Of a DNA stretch of 64,000 nucleotides, positions 52,940 to 64,000 are shown one piece after another (position 1 is the first letter of the stretch; each line of letters begins with the position of its first letter). The stretch is from Tessaracoccus massiliensis (GTDB lineage Bacteria; Actinomycetota; Actinomycetes; Propionibacteriales; Propionibacteriaceae). The notes under the pieces were generated by a model. It had not been told where the DNA came from and ran no database searches. It worked only from the letters and a program-made list of their open reading frames with translations. The translations under genes and the position numbers were made by a program. The DNA lies in the NCBI RefSeq assembly GCF_000826065.2, contig NZ_LN623540.1, positions 1 to 64,000 of the forward strand, given 5' to 3'.

Positions 52940-54528
52940 TCACCAGAGGCGGCGCTTGGCGCTCTTGACCTCAGCCGATTCCGGGGTGACCGGCGTCAGG
53001 CTGGTATCCGGGCCGCGGACGACGGTGAGATCAACGTTGTCTGCGCTGACCGGGGCCTTCTCGTCGTCCTTGGCGGCCAGGTAGCCCTCGCCGTAGTAGG
53101 ACTGGTAGCTGCCGCCGTAGCCGGCGCCGTAGACCGTCTCGCCCATCGCCTTGGCGCGGGCGCGGTGCATGACGGTGCCCAGCACGGTGCCGCCCACCTG
53201 CTTGACCAGCTTCACGGCCAGGTTGAGCTGCTCCTTGCGGGTCACGCCCACGCGGGTGACCAGCACCACGCCGTCGGTGGAGGCGGCCAGCAGCGGGGCG
53301 TCGGTGACGGCCAGGATGGGCGGCGCGTCGGTGATGACGAAGTAGTTCTCCGACAGCTTCTCGATGAGGGCGCGCATGCGCTTGGAGCCCACCATCTCGC
53401 TGGGGTTGGACGGCACACGGCCTGACGTGAGGACGTAGAGGTTGGGCTCGTTGGTGGGCTGTAGCGCGTCCTCCACGGCCACGTCACCCACCAGCACCTG
53501 GGACAGGCCCACGGCGTTGTCGGCGTTGAACGTCTTGTGCTGCACGGGCTTGCGCAGGTCCGCGTCGATCAGGACAACGGGCTGGCCCGAGCGGGCCATC
53601 AGCACTGAGAGCACCGAGGAGATGGTGGATTTGCCCTCGCCCGGGTTGGAGGAGCTCACCACGATGCTGCGCGGCGGGTTGTCCACGTCGACGAAGCGCA
53701 GGTTGGTGCGCAGCTGACGCAGCGCCTCGCCGGTGGTGCCCAGCGTGGCCAGGCTGATCCGGCCGCCCTCGCGCTGCTTGGCGAACTCCTTCGAATCCGG
53801 GATGACGCCCAGCACGCCGTGGCCGGTGGTGTCCTCCACGTCCTTCATGGTGCGCACCCGCACGTCGAGCTGGCGGCGCAGGAACGCGATCAGCAGGCCC
53901 AGCAGGAGGCCCAGGCCGGTGCCGACGGCGAGGATCTCACCCAGTTCGGGGAGACCGGGTCGCTGGAGAGGGCGGCCGGGCTGTACTTCGCCAGCCGGAC
54001 GGCGATGTTGCCCTCGCCCGGAGCTGCGTTGGGGTCCGCGGGATCGGCCGTGGGGGTGGCGGCGGGGTCCTGCGGGGCGGCGTTGTCCACCGTGAGGCCC
54101 TCAAGCGCGACGGCCTCCTCGGCCAGAGCGGTGAGTGCGGCGTCGGCCAGGATGCGGGCGTTCTCCGCGGAGTTGCCGGTGGCGGTGACGCGGATGATGG
54201 TCTCGTTGAGGGGCTCGGCGCTGATGGCGCCACGGCCGGCCTCGGGGGCGGCCTGCACCTCGGGCTGGGCGAGGGCCCGCTCCCTGACGGCGCCGGTGCC
54301 GGCGAGGGTGATGTAGACGGAGGCGCGCTGCTTGGCGAGGGCGTGGCCGCTCATGGCGCCGCCGACGGAGGTGTTGTCGCCAGCCACGACGATGCCGGTG
54401 GCGGAGGATTCGTAGACCACGGGCCGCGAGAACGCGAACGCGGCAGACAGGAGGAGCCCGGCCAGGGTGAAGAGGATGATCCCGCGGGCGTTGTGCCTCA
54501 GGAACCGGAAAAACTCGAGGACGGTCAC
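52940..54528 (-). pseudogene. Wzz/BY-kinase 1 with one frameshift (second copy)
   Basis: Mirror of 12719-14307. The indel site is the GGGG run 53948-53951 on the plus strand; one added base restores 529 residues. Confidence 0.85.
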
Positions 54529-54689
54529 GTGGCGGAACCCCCAGACGTGTCTGCCGGACGGTGCACGTCACCGTCGTTTCCCGATGGGTATAGGCAGCGG
54601 GGCGCTTGCCCACGCAGTCGCTTCCTGGCACGCGTGCAAATTGTCACGAGGTTTCAGTAAGGTGAGCGTGCATAAGGGGGCGTATGTAG

Positions 54690-56096
54690 GTGCAGAGCAA
54701 GTTTCGTTGGGTGGTGTTGGCACTCGACGCGGCAATCGTGATTGCGGTCACGTTGGCCGCGGCGGAGTTGCGCCAGTGGATGCCGTTCCTCCCGGACGCG
54801 GAGGCGGACGTTCGTCGTCTCGTCATCCCCATCGTCCCGTGGATCATCCTGGGCTGGGTGCTCACCCTCATCCTCGGCGGCTCCTACCGCCCGCGCCATT
54901 GGGGCGCCGGCGTGGACGAGTACCGGCAGGTGATCAACGCCTCCGTCGGCTTCCTGCTGGTGCTGGCCCTAGCCGCGTTCCTGTTCAACTACCCGCTCTC
55001 ACGCATCTTCGTGGCGCTGCTCTTCCTCATCGGCATTCCGGCGCTGGCTCTGGGGCGCCTCATCGCCCGGCGCGTGCTGCACGGGCTGCGACGGCGGGGC
55101 AAGAGTTGCGTCCGCACTCTGGTGGCGGGGCATCCCGAGGCCGCTTCTGATGTCATCGCCGTGCTGGGCCGCGAGCCCTGGCTGGGCTACGACGCCGTCG
55201 GCGTGCTGTCCAACCCCCTCGAGCCGCAGGAGCACGTGGACGGTGTGCCCATCGTCGGCACGTCCTCGGAGCTGCTGGAGGCGGTGAACGACAACAACAT
55301 CGGCGCGGTGATCTTCACCTCCGGCTCCGTGCGGCGCGGCAACGAGTTCAACGCCTTCGCCCGCACGCTGGAGCGACACCGCACGCAGATGATCGTGGTG
55401 CCGGCCATGACAGACATCGCCGCCCAGCGCATCAGCGTGACCCCCGTGGCGGGCATCCCGCTGATGCACGTTGGCAAGCCCCAGGCAGAGCGGTCCTTGA
55501 AGCTGACCAAGAGGCTGTTCGACATCGTCGGCTCCTCGCTCATCCTGCTGCTCATCTCTCCGCTGCTGCTGATCACCGCACTGCTGGTGAAGCTCGAGGA
55601 TGGCGGGAAGGTGATCTTCAAGCAGAGCCGAGTCGGCCGGGGCGGGCAGCCGTTCCAGCTGTACAAGTTCCGCTCCATGGTACCCAACGCGGAGCAGATC
55701 CGCGCCGAGCAGTTGGAGGAACACAACGAGGCCGATGGTCGCCTGTTCAAGATGAAGAAGGACCCGCGGGTGACGCGGATCGGCCGTTTCATCCGGCGCT
55801 ACTCCATTGACGAGCTGCCTCAGCTGTTCAACGTGTTGAAGGGCGAGATGAGCCTCATCGGCCCTCGCCCGGCGTTGGCCAACGAGGTGGAGCAGTACAA
55901 GAAGCACGTGCGGCGTCGCCTGGACGTGCGCCCGGGCATCACTGGGCTGTGGCAGGTCTCGGGTCGCTCGGATCTGAGCTGGGACGACGCGGTGCGGCTG
56001 GATCTGTACTACGTGGACAACTGGTCGCTTGTGCAGGACATCGTCATCCTGATGAAGACGGTGCGTGCGGTGCTCAGCAGTCGCGGGGCCTACTGA
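54690..56096 (+). CDS. polyprenyl-phosphate hexose-1-phosphate transferase (second copy)
   Basis: Mirror of 11151-12557; the GTG start follows a gggggcgtatgtag stretch. Confidence 0.93.
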   Translation: MQSKFRWVVLALDAAIVIAVTLAAAELRQWMPFLPDAEADVRRLVIPIVPWIILGWVLTLILGGSYRPRHWGAGVDEYRQVINASVGFLLVLALAAFLFNYPLSRIFVALLFLIGIPALALGRLIARRVLHGLRRRGKSCVRTLVAGHPEAASDVIAVLGREPWLGYDAVGVLSNPLEPQEHVDGVPIVGTSSELLEAVNDNNIGAVIFTSGSVRRGNEFNAFARTLERHRTQMIVVPAMTDIAAQRISVTPVAGIPLMHVGKPQAERSLKLTKRLFDIVGSSLILLLISPLLLITALLVKLEDGGKVIFKQSRVGRGGQPFQLYKFRSMVPNAEQIRAEQLEEHNEADGRLFKMKKDPRVTRIGRFIRRYSIDELPQLFNVLKGEMSLIGPRPALANEVEQYKKHVRRRLDVRPGITGLWQVSGRSDLSWDDAVRLDLYYVDNWSLVQDIVILMKTVRAVLSSRGAY

Positions 56097-56119
56097 GCAG
56101 TCGCTGGTTGACCCGCCAT

Positions 56120-56263
56120 TCGCTGGTTGAGCCGACCGCCTCCGAGGAACGAGGAGCGCGGTCGTGTCGAAACCCGGTGACCTTCGCATCAAGGCCGCTC
56201 GAACGCTCAGCCGGTTTCGACACGCTGCGCCGCTCGTTCCTCGCGGGCAGCGGCTCAACCAAC
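56120..56263. terminator. large convergent hairpin (second copy)
   Basis: Mirror of 10984-11127. With the 83-bp repeats it fills the 56097-56432 gap. Confidence 0.5.
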
Positions 56264-56480
56264 GACTCAGCCGGCGTCGTAGGTGAGCAGATTGCGCAGG
56301 TACTGCCCGTAGCCACCCGTCCCTGGCGGGCAGCGGCTCAACCAACGACTCAGCGGGCGTCGTAGGTGAGCAGATTGCGCAGGTACTGGCCGTAGCCACC
56401 CGTTCCTCGCGGGATGCGGCTCAACCAACGACTCAGCGGGCGTCGTAGGTGAGCAGGTTGCGCAGGTACTGGCCGTAGCC
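56235..56480 (-). repeat. 83-bp tandem repeat over the rmlA stop (second copy)
   Basis: Mirror of 10767-11012, three units. Confidence 0.9.
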
Positions 56481-57308
56481 GCTCTTTTCGTAGCGCGTGG
56501 CGCGCTCGGCGAGCGCGTCGTCGGACAGGAAGCCCCGCCTCCACGCGGCCTCCTCCGGGCAGCCGACCTGTAGACCCTGACGGGCCTGGATGGTGCGCAC
56601 GAAGTTGCTGGCGTCGTTGAGGGAATCGAAGGTGCCGGTATCGAGCCAGGCGGTGCCCCGTGGGAGGAGGTCGACGTGCAGCTTGCCCTGCTCCATGTAG
56701 ACCCGGTTGACGTCGGTGATCTCCAGCTCACCGCGAGGTGAGGGCTTCAGGTTCGTCGCGATATCCGTGACCTGCTCGTCGTAGAAGTACAAGCCGGGCA
56801 CCGCCCAGTGGGACTTCGGCTGCGACGGCTTCTCCTCGATGGACACGGCCATGCCGTTGTCGTCCACCTCGACGACGCCGTAAGCGGTGGGATCGGCCAC
56901 CTGGTAGCCGAAGACGAGGGCGCCGTCGACGCTCTGCGCGCGCTCCTGCAGCCGCGAGCCGAGGCCGGGGCCGGAGAAGATGTTGTCGCCGAGGATGAGG
57001 CAGGACTTCTCGCCGTCGACGAAGTCCGCCCCGATGGTGAACGCCTGTGCCAGCCCCTTGGGCTCGGGCTGCACCGCGAAGGTGAAGTTCACACCGAATT
57101 GTTCGCCGTCGCCGAGGAGGTGGTGGAACGCCTGCGCCTCGTGCGGGGTGGTGATGATCAGCACATCCCGGATGCCGGCGAAGATGAGCGTGGCAAGCGG
57201 GTAGTAGATCATCGGCTTGTCATAGACAGGCATGAGCTGTTTGCTGGTACCGAGCGTGATGGGATGGAGACGTGATCCGGTGCCCCCGGCCAGAATGATT
57301 CCTCGCAT
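56433..57308 (-). CDS. rmlA: glucose-1-phosphate thymidylyltransferase (second copy)
   Basis: Mirror of 9939-10814; the GGTGSRL motif is at the N-terminus. Confidence 0.96.
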   Translation of the reverse strand: MRGIILAGGTGSRLHPITLGTSKQLMPVYDKPMIYYPLATLIFAGIRDVLIITTPHEAQAFHHLLGDGEQFGVNFTFAVQPEPKGLAQAFTIGADFVDGEKSCLILGDNIFSGPGLGSRLQERAQSVDGALVFGYQVADPTAYGVVEVDDNGMAVSIEEKPSQPKSHWAVPGLYFYDEQVTDIATNLKPSPRGELEITDVNRVYMEQGKLHVDLLPRGTAWLDTGTFDSLNDASNFVRTIQARQGLQVGCPEEAAWRRGFLSDDALAERATRYEKSGYGQYLRNLLTYDAR

Positions 57309-57484
57309 GTCCCCAGCTTGGCAGAGACGCCGCCGTGTGTAGCGCAGTTCAGCAGAAGGCCGGGAACGAGGACGTACCCCTGTATCCCGTCTATAGCCCA
57401 TTCCCAGGGCCCTGCACTGGGCAAAGCAGATCTTGCACCGGGACGACAGGCAGCAGCACGCAGAGGACAGCAGCGGGCCAGTAG

Positions 57485-58537
<1,053 letters not shown>

Positions 58538-58570
58538 CGGGCAGCAGTACCGCGCTGGTACCATGAGCGG

Positions 58571-58768
58571 ATGGCTATGAATCTTCGTCTCGACGACGCC
58601 GAAGCGGCGGCGCTGCGGAAGCAGGCCGCGGTTGAGGGACGCTCAATGAACGACGTCGTACGCTCAGCCCTCCACGAGTACATCTCACACCGGCGCACCC
58701 GGCTCACGTCGGCCATCGAACGCGTCCGCACAGAGGACGCCGAGTTGCTCGCCCGGCTCGCGAAGTGA
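58571..58768 (+). CDS. ribbon-helix-helix antitoxin (second copy)
   Basis: Mirror of 8479-8676, 33 bases after rmlB. Confidence 0.85.
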   Translation: MAMNLRLDDAEAAALRKQAAVEGRSMNDVVRSALHEYISHRRTRLTSAIERVRTEDAELLARLAK

Positions 58769-59139
58769 CCGATTACCTCAGCGTTGAGGACCTCCTCCAT
58801 ATCGCCGAAGGGGTCCTCGGCGCCTTCACCATTCGAGACGCCGGGCTCCTGTCGTCGGCGGCCGCCCGGCCGGCGGCGACGGTCTTCGGCAGCGACGCCT
58901 ACCCAACCGTCGAGGCGAAGGCCGCCGCACTGCTCCACTCACTCGCCCGAAACCACCCATTGGTGGACGGAAACATGCGGTTGGCTTGGGCCGCAGCCCG
59001 CGTATTCTGCCTGATGAACGGTCACGACCTCACCTACGAATCCGTCGACGACGCAGAACAGCTCGTACTGGGCATCGCTGAAGGGACTTTGGACGTTCCT
59101 GACATTGCGACCTGGATACGGCGCCACCTCGCGGACTGA
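58765..59139 (+). CDS. Doc/Fic-family toxin (second copy)
   Basis: Mirror of 8108-8482; Fic motif HPLVDGNMR. Confidence 0.88.
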   Translation: MTDYLSVEDLLHIAEGVLGAFTIRDAGLLSSAAARPAATVFGSDAYPTVEAKAAALLHSLARNHPLVDGNMRLAWAAARVFCLMNGHDLTYESVDDAEQLVLGIAEGTLDVPDIATWIRRHLAD

Positions 59140-59324
59140 ACAGCACCGTCGAAATCCAGGCAATCGCAGATGAACCCCGATCTTGAGGCGGGCGAGTTCC
59201 GATTCAACCGGCAGTCACCACGCTCAGTGCCCTCCGACCAGCCGCAGGCGGCTGACCCAGGGAACAGACATGCGGCTGGCTCAGGGGCCGGCCGCGATGC
59301 GCAGCGACCCGATAGGCTGAGCGC

Positions 59325-60704
59325 GTGACCACGCCCACCGTCTCCCCCACCGACATTCCGGGGCTGCTCGTCGTCGACCTCCCCGTCCACGGCGACTCCC
59401 GCGGCTGGTTCAAAGAAGGCTGGCAGCGCGAGAAAATGGTGGCCGCCGGGCTGCCGGATTTCGGGCCGGTGCAGAACAACCTCAGCTTCAACGCCAAGGC
59501 CGGCGTCACCCGCGGCTTCCACGCCGAACCGTGGGACAAGCTCGTCTCCGTCGCCACCGGCCGCGTGTTCGGCGCCTGGATCGACCTGCGTGACGGCGCC
59601 ACCTTCGGCCGCGTCTTCACCATCGAGATCGACGCCGGGCGCGCCGTGTTCGTCCCCCGCGGCGTCGGCAACGCCTACCAGGCCCTCGAAGACGGCACCT
59701 GTTACACCTACCTCGTCAACGAACACTGGTCCGCCGAGGCGAAATCCCGCTACACCTTCACCCACCTGGGCCACCCCGCCGTCGACTGGCCCATCCCCCT
59801 GTCCGACGCCGTGCTCAGCGACGCGGACCAGAACCACCCCCAGCTCGCCGACGTCGAGCCGTTCGCCCTCCCGCGCCCACTGGTCACCGGGGCCGACGGC
59901 CAGCTCGGCCGCGCGCTGCGCCGCCTGCTACCCAACGCGGTGTTCACCGACCGGGCCGAGCTCGACATCACCGACGCCGACGCCGTGGCCGCCTACGAGT
60001 TCTCCCAGACCTCCGCCATCATCAACGCCGCCGCCTGGACCGCCGTCGACGCCGCGGAAGGCGAGGGTCGCGCCGCCTGCTGGGCCGTTAACGTCACCGG
60101 CCCAGCCAACCTCGCGGCCACGGCGCGTCGGCACCGCCTCCCCCTGATCCACATCTCCTCGGACTACGTCTTCGACGGCGAGGCCGAGCACCACGACGAG
60201 GATGAGACCTTCACTCCCCTCTCGGCCTACGGCGCCGCCAAGGCCGCCGGCGACGCCCTCGTGGCCACCTGGCCCCACCACTACATCCTGCGCACCAGCT
60301 GGGTGGTGGGCGACGGCCCTAACTTCGTGCGCACCATGGCCCGCCTGGCAGACCAGGGCGCCTCCCCGTCGGTGGTGGCCGACCAGCACGGCCGCCTCAC
60401 CTTCGCCGACGACCTCGCCCGCGCCGTCCAACACGTACTCACCGGCCCTGTCCCCTACGGCACCTACAACGTCACCTCCGACGGCGACACCATGACCTGG
60501 TTCGACGTGGCCCGCGCCGTGTTCGACGCCCGCGGCGCGGAGGGGGAGGTCTCCCCCACCACCACAGCCGAGTTCTCCGCCGGCCGCGCGATGGCGCCCC
60601 GCCCCCGCCACTCCACGCTCTCCCTGGACAAGATCAAGGCCACCGGCTTCGAACCCGCCGACGGCATGGCCGCGCTGCGCCAGTACCTCGGAAGCCTGGA
60701 ATGA
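59325..60704 (+). CDS. rmlCD: RmlC-RmlD fusion (second copy)
   Basis: Mirror of 6543-7922; GTG 59325 six bases after TAGGCT 59313-59318. Confidence 0.95.
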   Translation: MTTPTVSPTDIPGLLVVDLPVHGDSRGWFKEGWQREKMVAAGLPDFGPVQNNLSFNAKAGVTRGFHAEPWDKLVSVATGRVFGAWIDLRDGATFGRVFTIEIDAGRAVFVPRGVGNAYQALEDGTCYTYLVNEHWSAEAKSRYTFTHLGHPAVDWPIPLSDAVLSDADQNHPQLADVEPFALPRPLVTGADGQLGRALRRLLPNAVFTDRAELDITDADAVAAYEFSQTSAIINAAAWTAVDAAEGEGRAACWAVNVTGPANLAATARRHRLPLIHISSDYVFDGEAEHHDEDETFTPLSAYGAAKAAGDALVATWPHHYILRTSWVVGDGPNFVRTMARLADQGASPSVVADQHGRLTFADDLARAVQHVLTGPVPYGTYNVTSDGDTMTWFDVARAVFDARGAEGEVSPTTTAEFSAGRAMAPRPRHSTLSLDKIKATGFEPADGMAALRQYLGSLE

Positions 60705-61600
60705 ACGCACCGTCCATCGACGTGCGCGTGCGGATCATCCACGGCGTGCTGCAACGCATCGCCGACGACGCCGGCGCCCGCCTGCTGCATATCAAGGGCC
60801 CGGCCGTCGCGGAGGCACTCCTCGACAGGCGCACGACGGTGGACAGCTCAGGCGAGAAGGTGGAGGTCACCGTGCCGCGGGGCAGCTCAGATGCCGACAT
60901 CCTCGTCCACCCCGCAGACATCAAGACGTTCTTCGCCGCCGCGCAGAACCACGGCTGGGTGAAGAAGACCTCGTTCTACAGCGGCTCGGCCTTCGGGCAC
61001 GCACTGAACATCTACCACCCCAAACTCGGCAACGCCGACGTGCACCGCTACTACCCCGGCCTCCCCGAGGACGCGTTCGATGACCTATGGGCCCACCACG
61101 GGGCCACGGAGCTGGGCTCGGTGGAGTGCCCGGTGCCGTCGGTGCACGCGCAGCGGCTGATCCTGCTGCTGCACGCCGCCCGCAGCGGCCCGGGGCACCC
61201 CGACGTGGACCGGGCCTGGACCCGCGCCAGCGACGACGAGCGCGCATCGGTGCGCGCCCTGGCCCGCGAGGCGGGCGCAGAACTGGGGCTCGCCGCCGCC
61301 CTCGACGAACTCGACGGCTGGGAACACCACCCGGAATACCTCCTCTGGAAGCACTACCGCGAGGCCAACCCGTCACGGCTCCACGAATGGCACGCCCGCT
61401 GGAAGGCCGCACGCGGGCTGCGGGCCAAATCCCGCGTCGCCCGCTCCTTCGTGTTCTTCGACCCCGCCTCCCTCGAATCAGACCTCGGCCACACCCCCAC
61501 CTTCCGCGAGATTCTCCGGCGCAACCTCGGCCGCTTTGGCACGATGGGCCGGGAACTGGCCGCGTACGCGACGTCGCGGCTGAAGAAGGGGGGCGGCTGA
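60701..61600 (+). CDS. NTP_transf_5-like nucleotidyltransferase (second copy)
   Basis: Mirror of 5647-6546; ATGA overlap with rmlCD. Confidence 0.75.
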   Translation: MNAPSIDVRVRIIHGVLQRIADDAGARLLHIKGPAVAEALLDRRTTVDSSGEKVEVTVPRGSSDADILVHPADIKTFFAAAQNHGWVKKTSFYSGSAFGHALNIYHPKLGNADVHRYYPGLPEDAFDDLWAHHGATELGSVECPVPSVHAQRLILLLHAARSGPGHPDVDRAWTRASDDERASVRALAREAGAELGLAAALDELDGWEHHPEYLLWKHYREANPSRLHEWHARWKAARGLRAKSRVARSFVFFDPASLESDLGHTPTFREILRRNLGRFGTMGRELAAYATSRLKKGGG

Positions 61601-61851
61601 TGTGGCGGCGTGAGGCCTCCGTCGTCTGGGAGGACGACGGTGAACGGATCTGGGCGGTGCACCCCGCCGTCGGGGAACTGGTGTCGCTTTCGGGCAGCGC
61701 CGCCGTGGTGTGGGACTGGTTGGGGGTGCCAGTCGACGACATGGTCCCCGAACTGGCCGCCGCCTCCGGTGAGACCGAAGACGTGATCCGGCGAGACGTC
61801 GGCGCCTGCCTGGCGGAGTTGAAGGACCTGAGGTTGGTGACCTGTGACTGA
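61600..61851 (+). CDS. small PqqD-like protein (second copy)
   Basis: Mirror of 5396-5647; TGATG junction with the nucleotidyltransferase. Confidence 0.7.
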   Translation: MWRREASVVWEDDGERIWAVHPAVGELVSLSGSAAVVWDWLGVPVDDMVPELAAASGETEDVIRRDVGACLAELKDLRLVTCD

Positions 61852-62365
61852 GCCGCTGATCGTGTTCGTGTGTACGGCCAACATCTGCCGTTCCCCGTGG
61901 GCGGAGGCCCGTGGCCGGGAGCTGCTGCCGGGGTTCCGCGTGGCGTCGGCGGGGATCATGCCGTCGACGGCGGGTCGCCCCATGGACGACACCATGGCCG
62001 CCACACTCCCCGGCGGGTTCGAGGAGCACCGTGCGAAGTTCATCACGCGGCCCCTGGTGGCCGAGGCCGTGGCGCTGGTGACGATGGAGGATCGCCACCG
62101 GCTGTGGCTGCTCGACGAATACCCCGGCGCGATCCGTAAGACGTTCACGCTGGGCCAGTTGGCCACGACGCTGCGCGGCGCGCCTGCCGGGATGGGGCTG
62201 GAGGCGTTGCTGCAGTGGGCGTACCGGCACAGGGTCGCGGCGTCGGGTCACGACATCGCGGACCCGTACCGGCAGGGTCCCGAGCGCGCGGCGGTGACGG
62301 CGGCGGTGCTGGAAGGTTTGTTGACGGAGATCGCGGGCGTGCTCGTGCCGGCAGCGGAGGTCTGA
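61844..62365 (+). CDS. low-Mr protein tyrosine phosphatase (second copy)
   Basis: Mirror of 4882-5403; GTG 61844, 8-base overlap with the PqqD-like gene. Confidence 0.92.
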   Translation: MTEPLIVFVCTANICRSPWAEARGRELLPGFRVASAGIMPSTAGRPMDDTMAATLPGGFEEHRAKFITRPLVAEAVALVTMEDRHRLWLLDEYPGAIRKTFTLGQLATTLRGAPAGMGLEALLQWAYRHRVAASGHDIADPYRQGPERAAVTAAVLEGLLTEIAGVLVPAAEV

Positions 62366-63540
62366 TGATTCGCGTTGGGGGGCTCGGGGTCTGGGTCGAT
62401 GTCGATCTGGCCGACAATGGGTTGGACGAGGCCGAGTTCCGCCGGCTGTGGGGCAGGTGTGTTGAACGCTTAGCGCCGTTCGACCAGGCTGGCTCCTTCG
62501 TCGCAGAGCCTTGCTCAGGGACCGAGTCGCTTCCTGAGCCTGCCCGGCGAGCTTGCGAGCCAGGCAGGTCGAAGGAGCCTCAGCCTCTGCTGCTCGCTCA
62601 AGGCACTTCCTTCGAGTCAGCGACCCAGCAGATCACCCGAGCCCTCATCGAGCAGCAGTGGGGCACGTTATTGATGCTGCACGCCGGCGCGGTGGCGGAC
62701 CCGGCGTCGGGGCGGGCGCTGGCTTATGTCGCCCCGGGCGGAACGGGGAAGTCGACCCTCACCCGCCTGCTCGCGCAGACGTTGGGCTACGTGACGGACG
62801 AGACCGTGGGAGTTGTGCCCGCGACGCTCGAGGTGCTGCCGTACCCCAAGCCGCTGACCTGGGCGGATGAGAAGGGCAAGCCGAAGCGGGAGCACGCACC
62901 GGAGGACGTCGGGCTGGGCGCGACCCCCGAGAGGGTCAAGCTCGCCCGGCTGGCCGTGCTGCGTCGTCGCGACGGGGCGGAGGCCACGTTCACGCCGCTT
63001 GGTCTCCTGGATGCGGTAGAGATGGTGGTGCCAGAGACGTCGTCGCTGTCGAAGCTGAACCTCCCGCTGGAGGTGTTCGCTGACGTCTACGAGCAGGTCG
63101 GCGGCGTGACGCTGATCGAGTACGGCGAGGCTGAGGACGTCGTCGAGTGGTGCGTTCAGTCGCTGGTTGATTCAGGTGCTGGATCGGCTGCGGCGGCTCC
63201 TTCGATACGTTCGTTCGTCCCTCACGAAAACTCAGGACAGCGCCTTCGCCGTCCGCTGGCTCGCAATCCCGCAGGCGAACGCTCAGGGAACGAAACACTC
63301 AGTGAGCGCGCCGAGGTGCTCGTAGCCGGTGAGGAGAGCGCCGTCCTCGTCGGCGACGAACTGCTGCGGCTCGGCCCCATCGCCACCGCGATCATCGAGT
63401 TGCTGCCCTGCTCCGTCGAGGAACTCGCCGCCGCCCTGGAGGAACGCTTCGGCGCGCCGGCAGACGGCAACCTCATCCCCGCCGTCGAGGAACAGCTGCG
63501 GACCCTGGCCGAACACGGCGTCGTCGAACGAGGGAACTGA
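62365..63540 (+). CDS. HprK-related kinase-like protein (second copy)
   Basis: Mirror of 3707-4882. The inserted repeats are at about 62479-62625 (inverted repeat 62491-62500 / 62570-62579) and 63156-63310. A longer frame from 62215 lies inside the phosphatase gene. Confidence 0.75.
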   Translation: MIRVGGLGVWVDVDLADNGLDEAEFRRLWGRCVERLAPFDQAGSFVAEPCSGTESLPEPARRACEPGRSKEPQPLLLAQGTSFESATQQITRALIEQQWGTLLMLHAGAVADPASGRALAYVAPGGTGKSTLTRLLAQTLGYVTDETVGVVPATLEVLPYPKPLTWADEKGKPKREHAPEDVGLGATPERVKLARLAVLRRRDGAEATFTPLGLLDAVEMVVPETSSLSKLNLPLEVFADVYEQVGGVTLIEYGEAEDVVEWCVQSLVDSGAGSAAAAPSIRSFVPHENSGQRLRRPLARNPAGERSGNETLSERAEVLVAGEESAVLVGDELLRLGPIATAIIELLPCSVEELAAALEERFGAPADGNLIPAVEEQLRTLAEHGVVERGN

Positions 63541-63642
63541 CCGTCCAACCGGGTGGATGTCCACTCGACGGCACCATCCACCCTTTTTTCGAGGTGGACC
63601 TCCCATCGAGTGGACATCCACCCCGCGCGATAGGGTCACACC

Positions 63643-64000
63643 ATGCGCAGAATGAGTGTGGAGGATCTGGCTCAAGGCATCGTCGACGGGAACCGCGGGC
63701 ACATCGCCCGTGCGATCACGCTGGTGGAATCGTTGAAGCCCGCACACCGTGAGCAGGCGCACGAGCTGCTCGCGAAAATCGCCCCGCTCACCGGAAAAGC
63801 GTTCCGCGTGGGCATCTCCGGCGTGCCGGGGGCGGGCAAATCCACCTTCGTCGACGCGATGGGCGTCAAGCTCATCGACGAGCGGCAGCACAAGGTGGCC
63901 GTGCTGGCCGTCGACCCGTCGTCATCGCGCACCGGCGGCTCCATCCTGGGCGACCGCACCCGCATGGCCGACCTCGCCCAACGCGAGGACGCCTTCATCC
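63643..64000 (+). CDS. meaB: MeaB GTPase, 5' part only (second copy)
   Basis: Mirror of the first 119 codons of meaB, cut by the window end. Walker A GVPGAGKST is present. The identity with 3247-3604 shows that the inverted repeat extends beyond the polysaccharide locus into housekeeping sequence. Confidence 0.93.
   Translation, partial: MRRMSVEDLAQGIVDGNRGHIARAITLVESLKPAHREQAHELLAKIAPLTGKAFRVGISGVPGAGKSTFVDAMGVKLIDERQHKVAVLAVDPSSSRTGGSILGDRTRMADLAQREDAFI

Overview
The window is dominated by one structure. From about position 3247 to its right end it is a gapless inverted repeat: bases 3247-33623 are the reverse complement of 33624-64000, so position x pairs with 67247-x. Every open reading frame and every intergenic stretch I compared matches exactly between the arms. 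There is no spacer: the axis lies between 33623 and 33624 inside a self-complementary GC core (33617-33630). It also cuts through a glycosyltransferase reading frame. The repeat is still running at the right edge, so its outer end is not seen. A 30-kb perfect palindrome with no spacer, centred inside a gene, is most simply a fold-back assembly or library chimera, or a very recent inverted duplication. I therefore read the window as ONE 33.6-kb locus shown twice. Full annotation is given on the left-arm copy and short entries on the right-arm copy.

The organism looks like a high-GC actinobacterium. The left 2.4 kb carries the actinobacterial order FhaA-FhaB-PstP (cell division and envelope phospho-signalling). 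It is followed by meaB, the methylmalonyl-CoA mutase chaperone GTPase, which together with dispersed hairpin repeats (gagccgctgcccgcgaggaac type) would fit a member of the Propionibacteriaceae. That family assignment is inference.

The locus itself is a Wzy-type exopolysaccharide/capsule cluster. Reading from meaB towards the axis: (i) an operon rmlCD fusion - NTP_transf_5-type nucleotidyltransferase - PqqD-like protein - low-Mr protein tyrosine phosphatase - HprK-related kinase, with start/stop overlaps at every junction; (ii) a ribbon-helix-helix/Doc toxin-antitoxin pair lying between rmlCD and rmlB; (iii) rmlB and divergent rmlA, completing dTDP-L-rhamnose synthesis; (iv) a polyprenyl-phosphate sugar phosphotransferase that would start the repeat unit; (v) two Wzz/BY-kinase chain-length regulators flanking a second tyrosine phosphatase that has a PqqD-like N-terminal domain; (vi) a Wzy-like polymerase; (vii) a long series of glycosyltransferases (GT2, GT4, CgeB-like and one unassigned GT-B-like), with a CBS-NeuB-SAF-TIM-barrel fusion for a nonulosonic-acid-like sugar and a PglK/MsbA-like ABC flippase. 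The inner glycosyltransferase block looks lower in G+C than the rml/regulatory end, as expected for a variable polysaccharide region.

Three single-base homopolymer indels break two genes (one BY-kinase, one GT4). Each can be repaired on paper by one base, which points to sequencing error. The most interesting biology is the PqqD/phosphatase/HprK-related/nucleotidyltransferase cassette coupled to rhamnose synthesis, together with the independent PqqD-phosphatase fusion beside the BY-kinases. No tRNA, rRNA, CRISPR array or transposase was seen.
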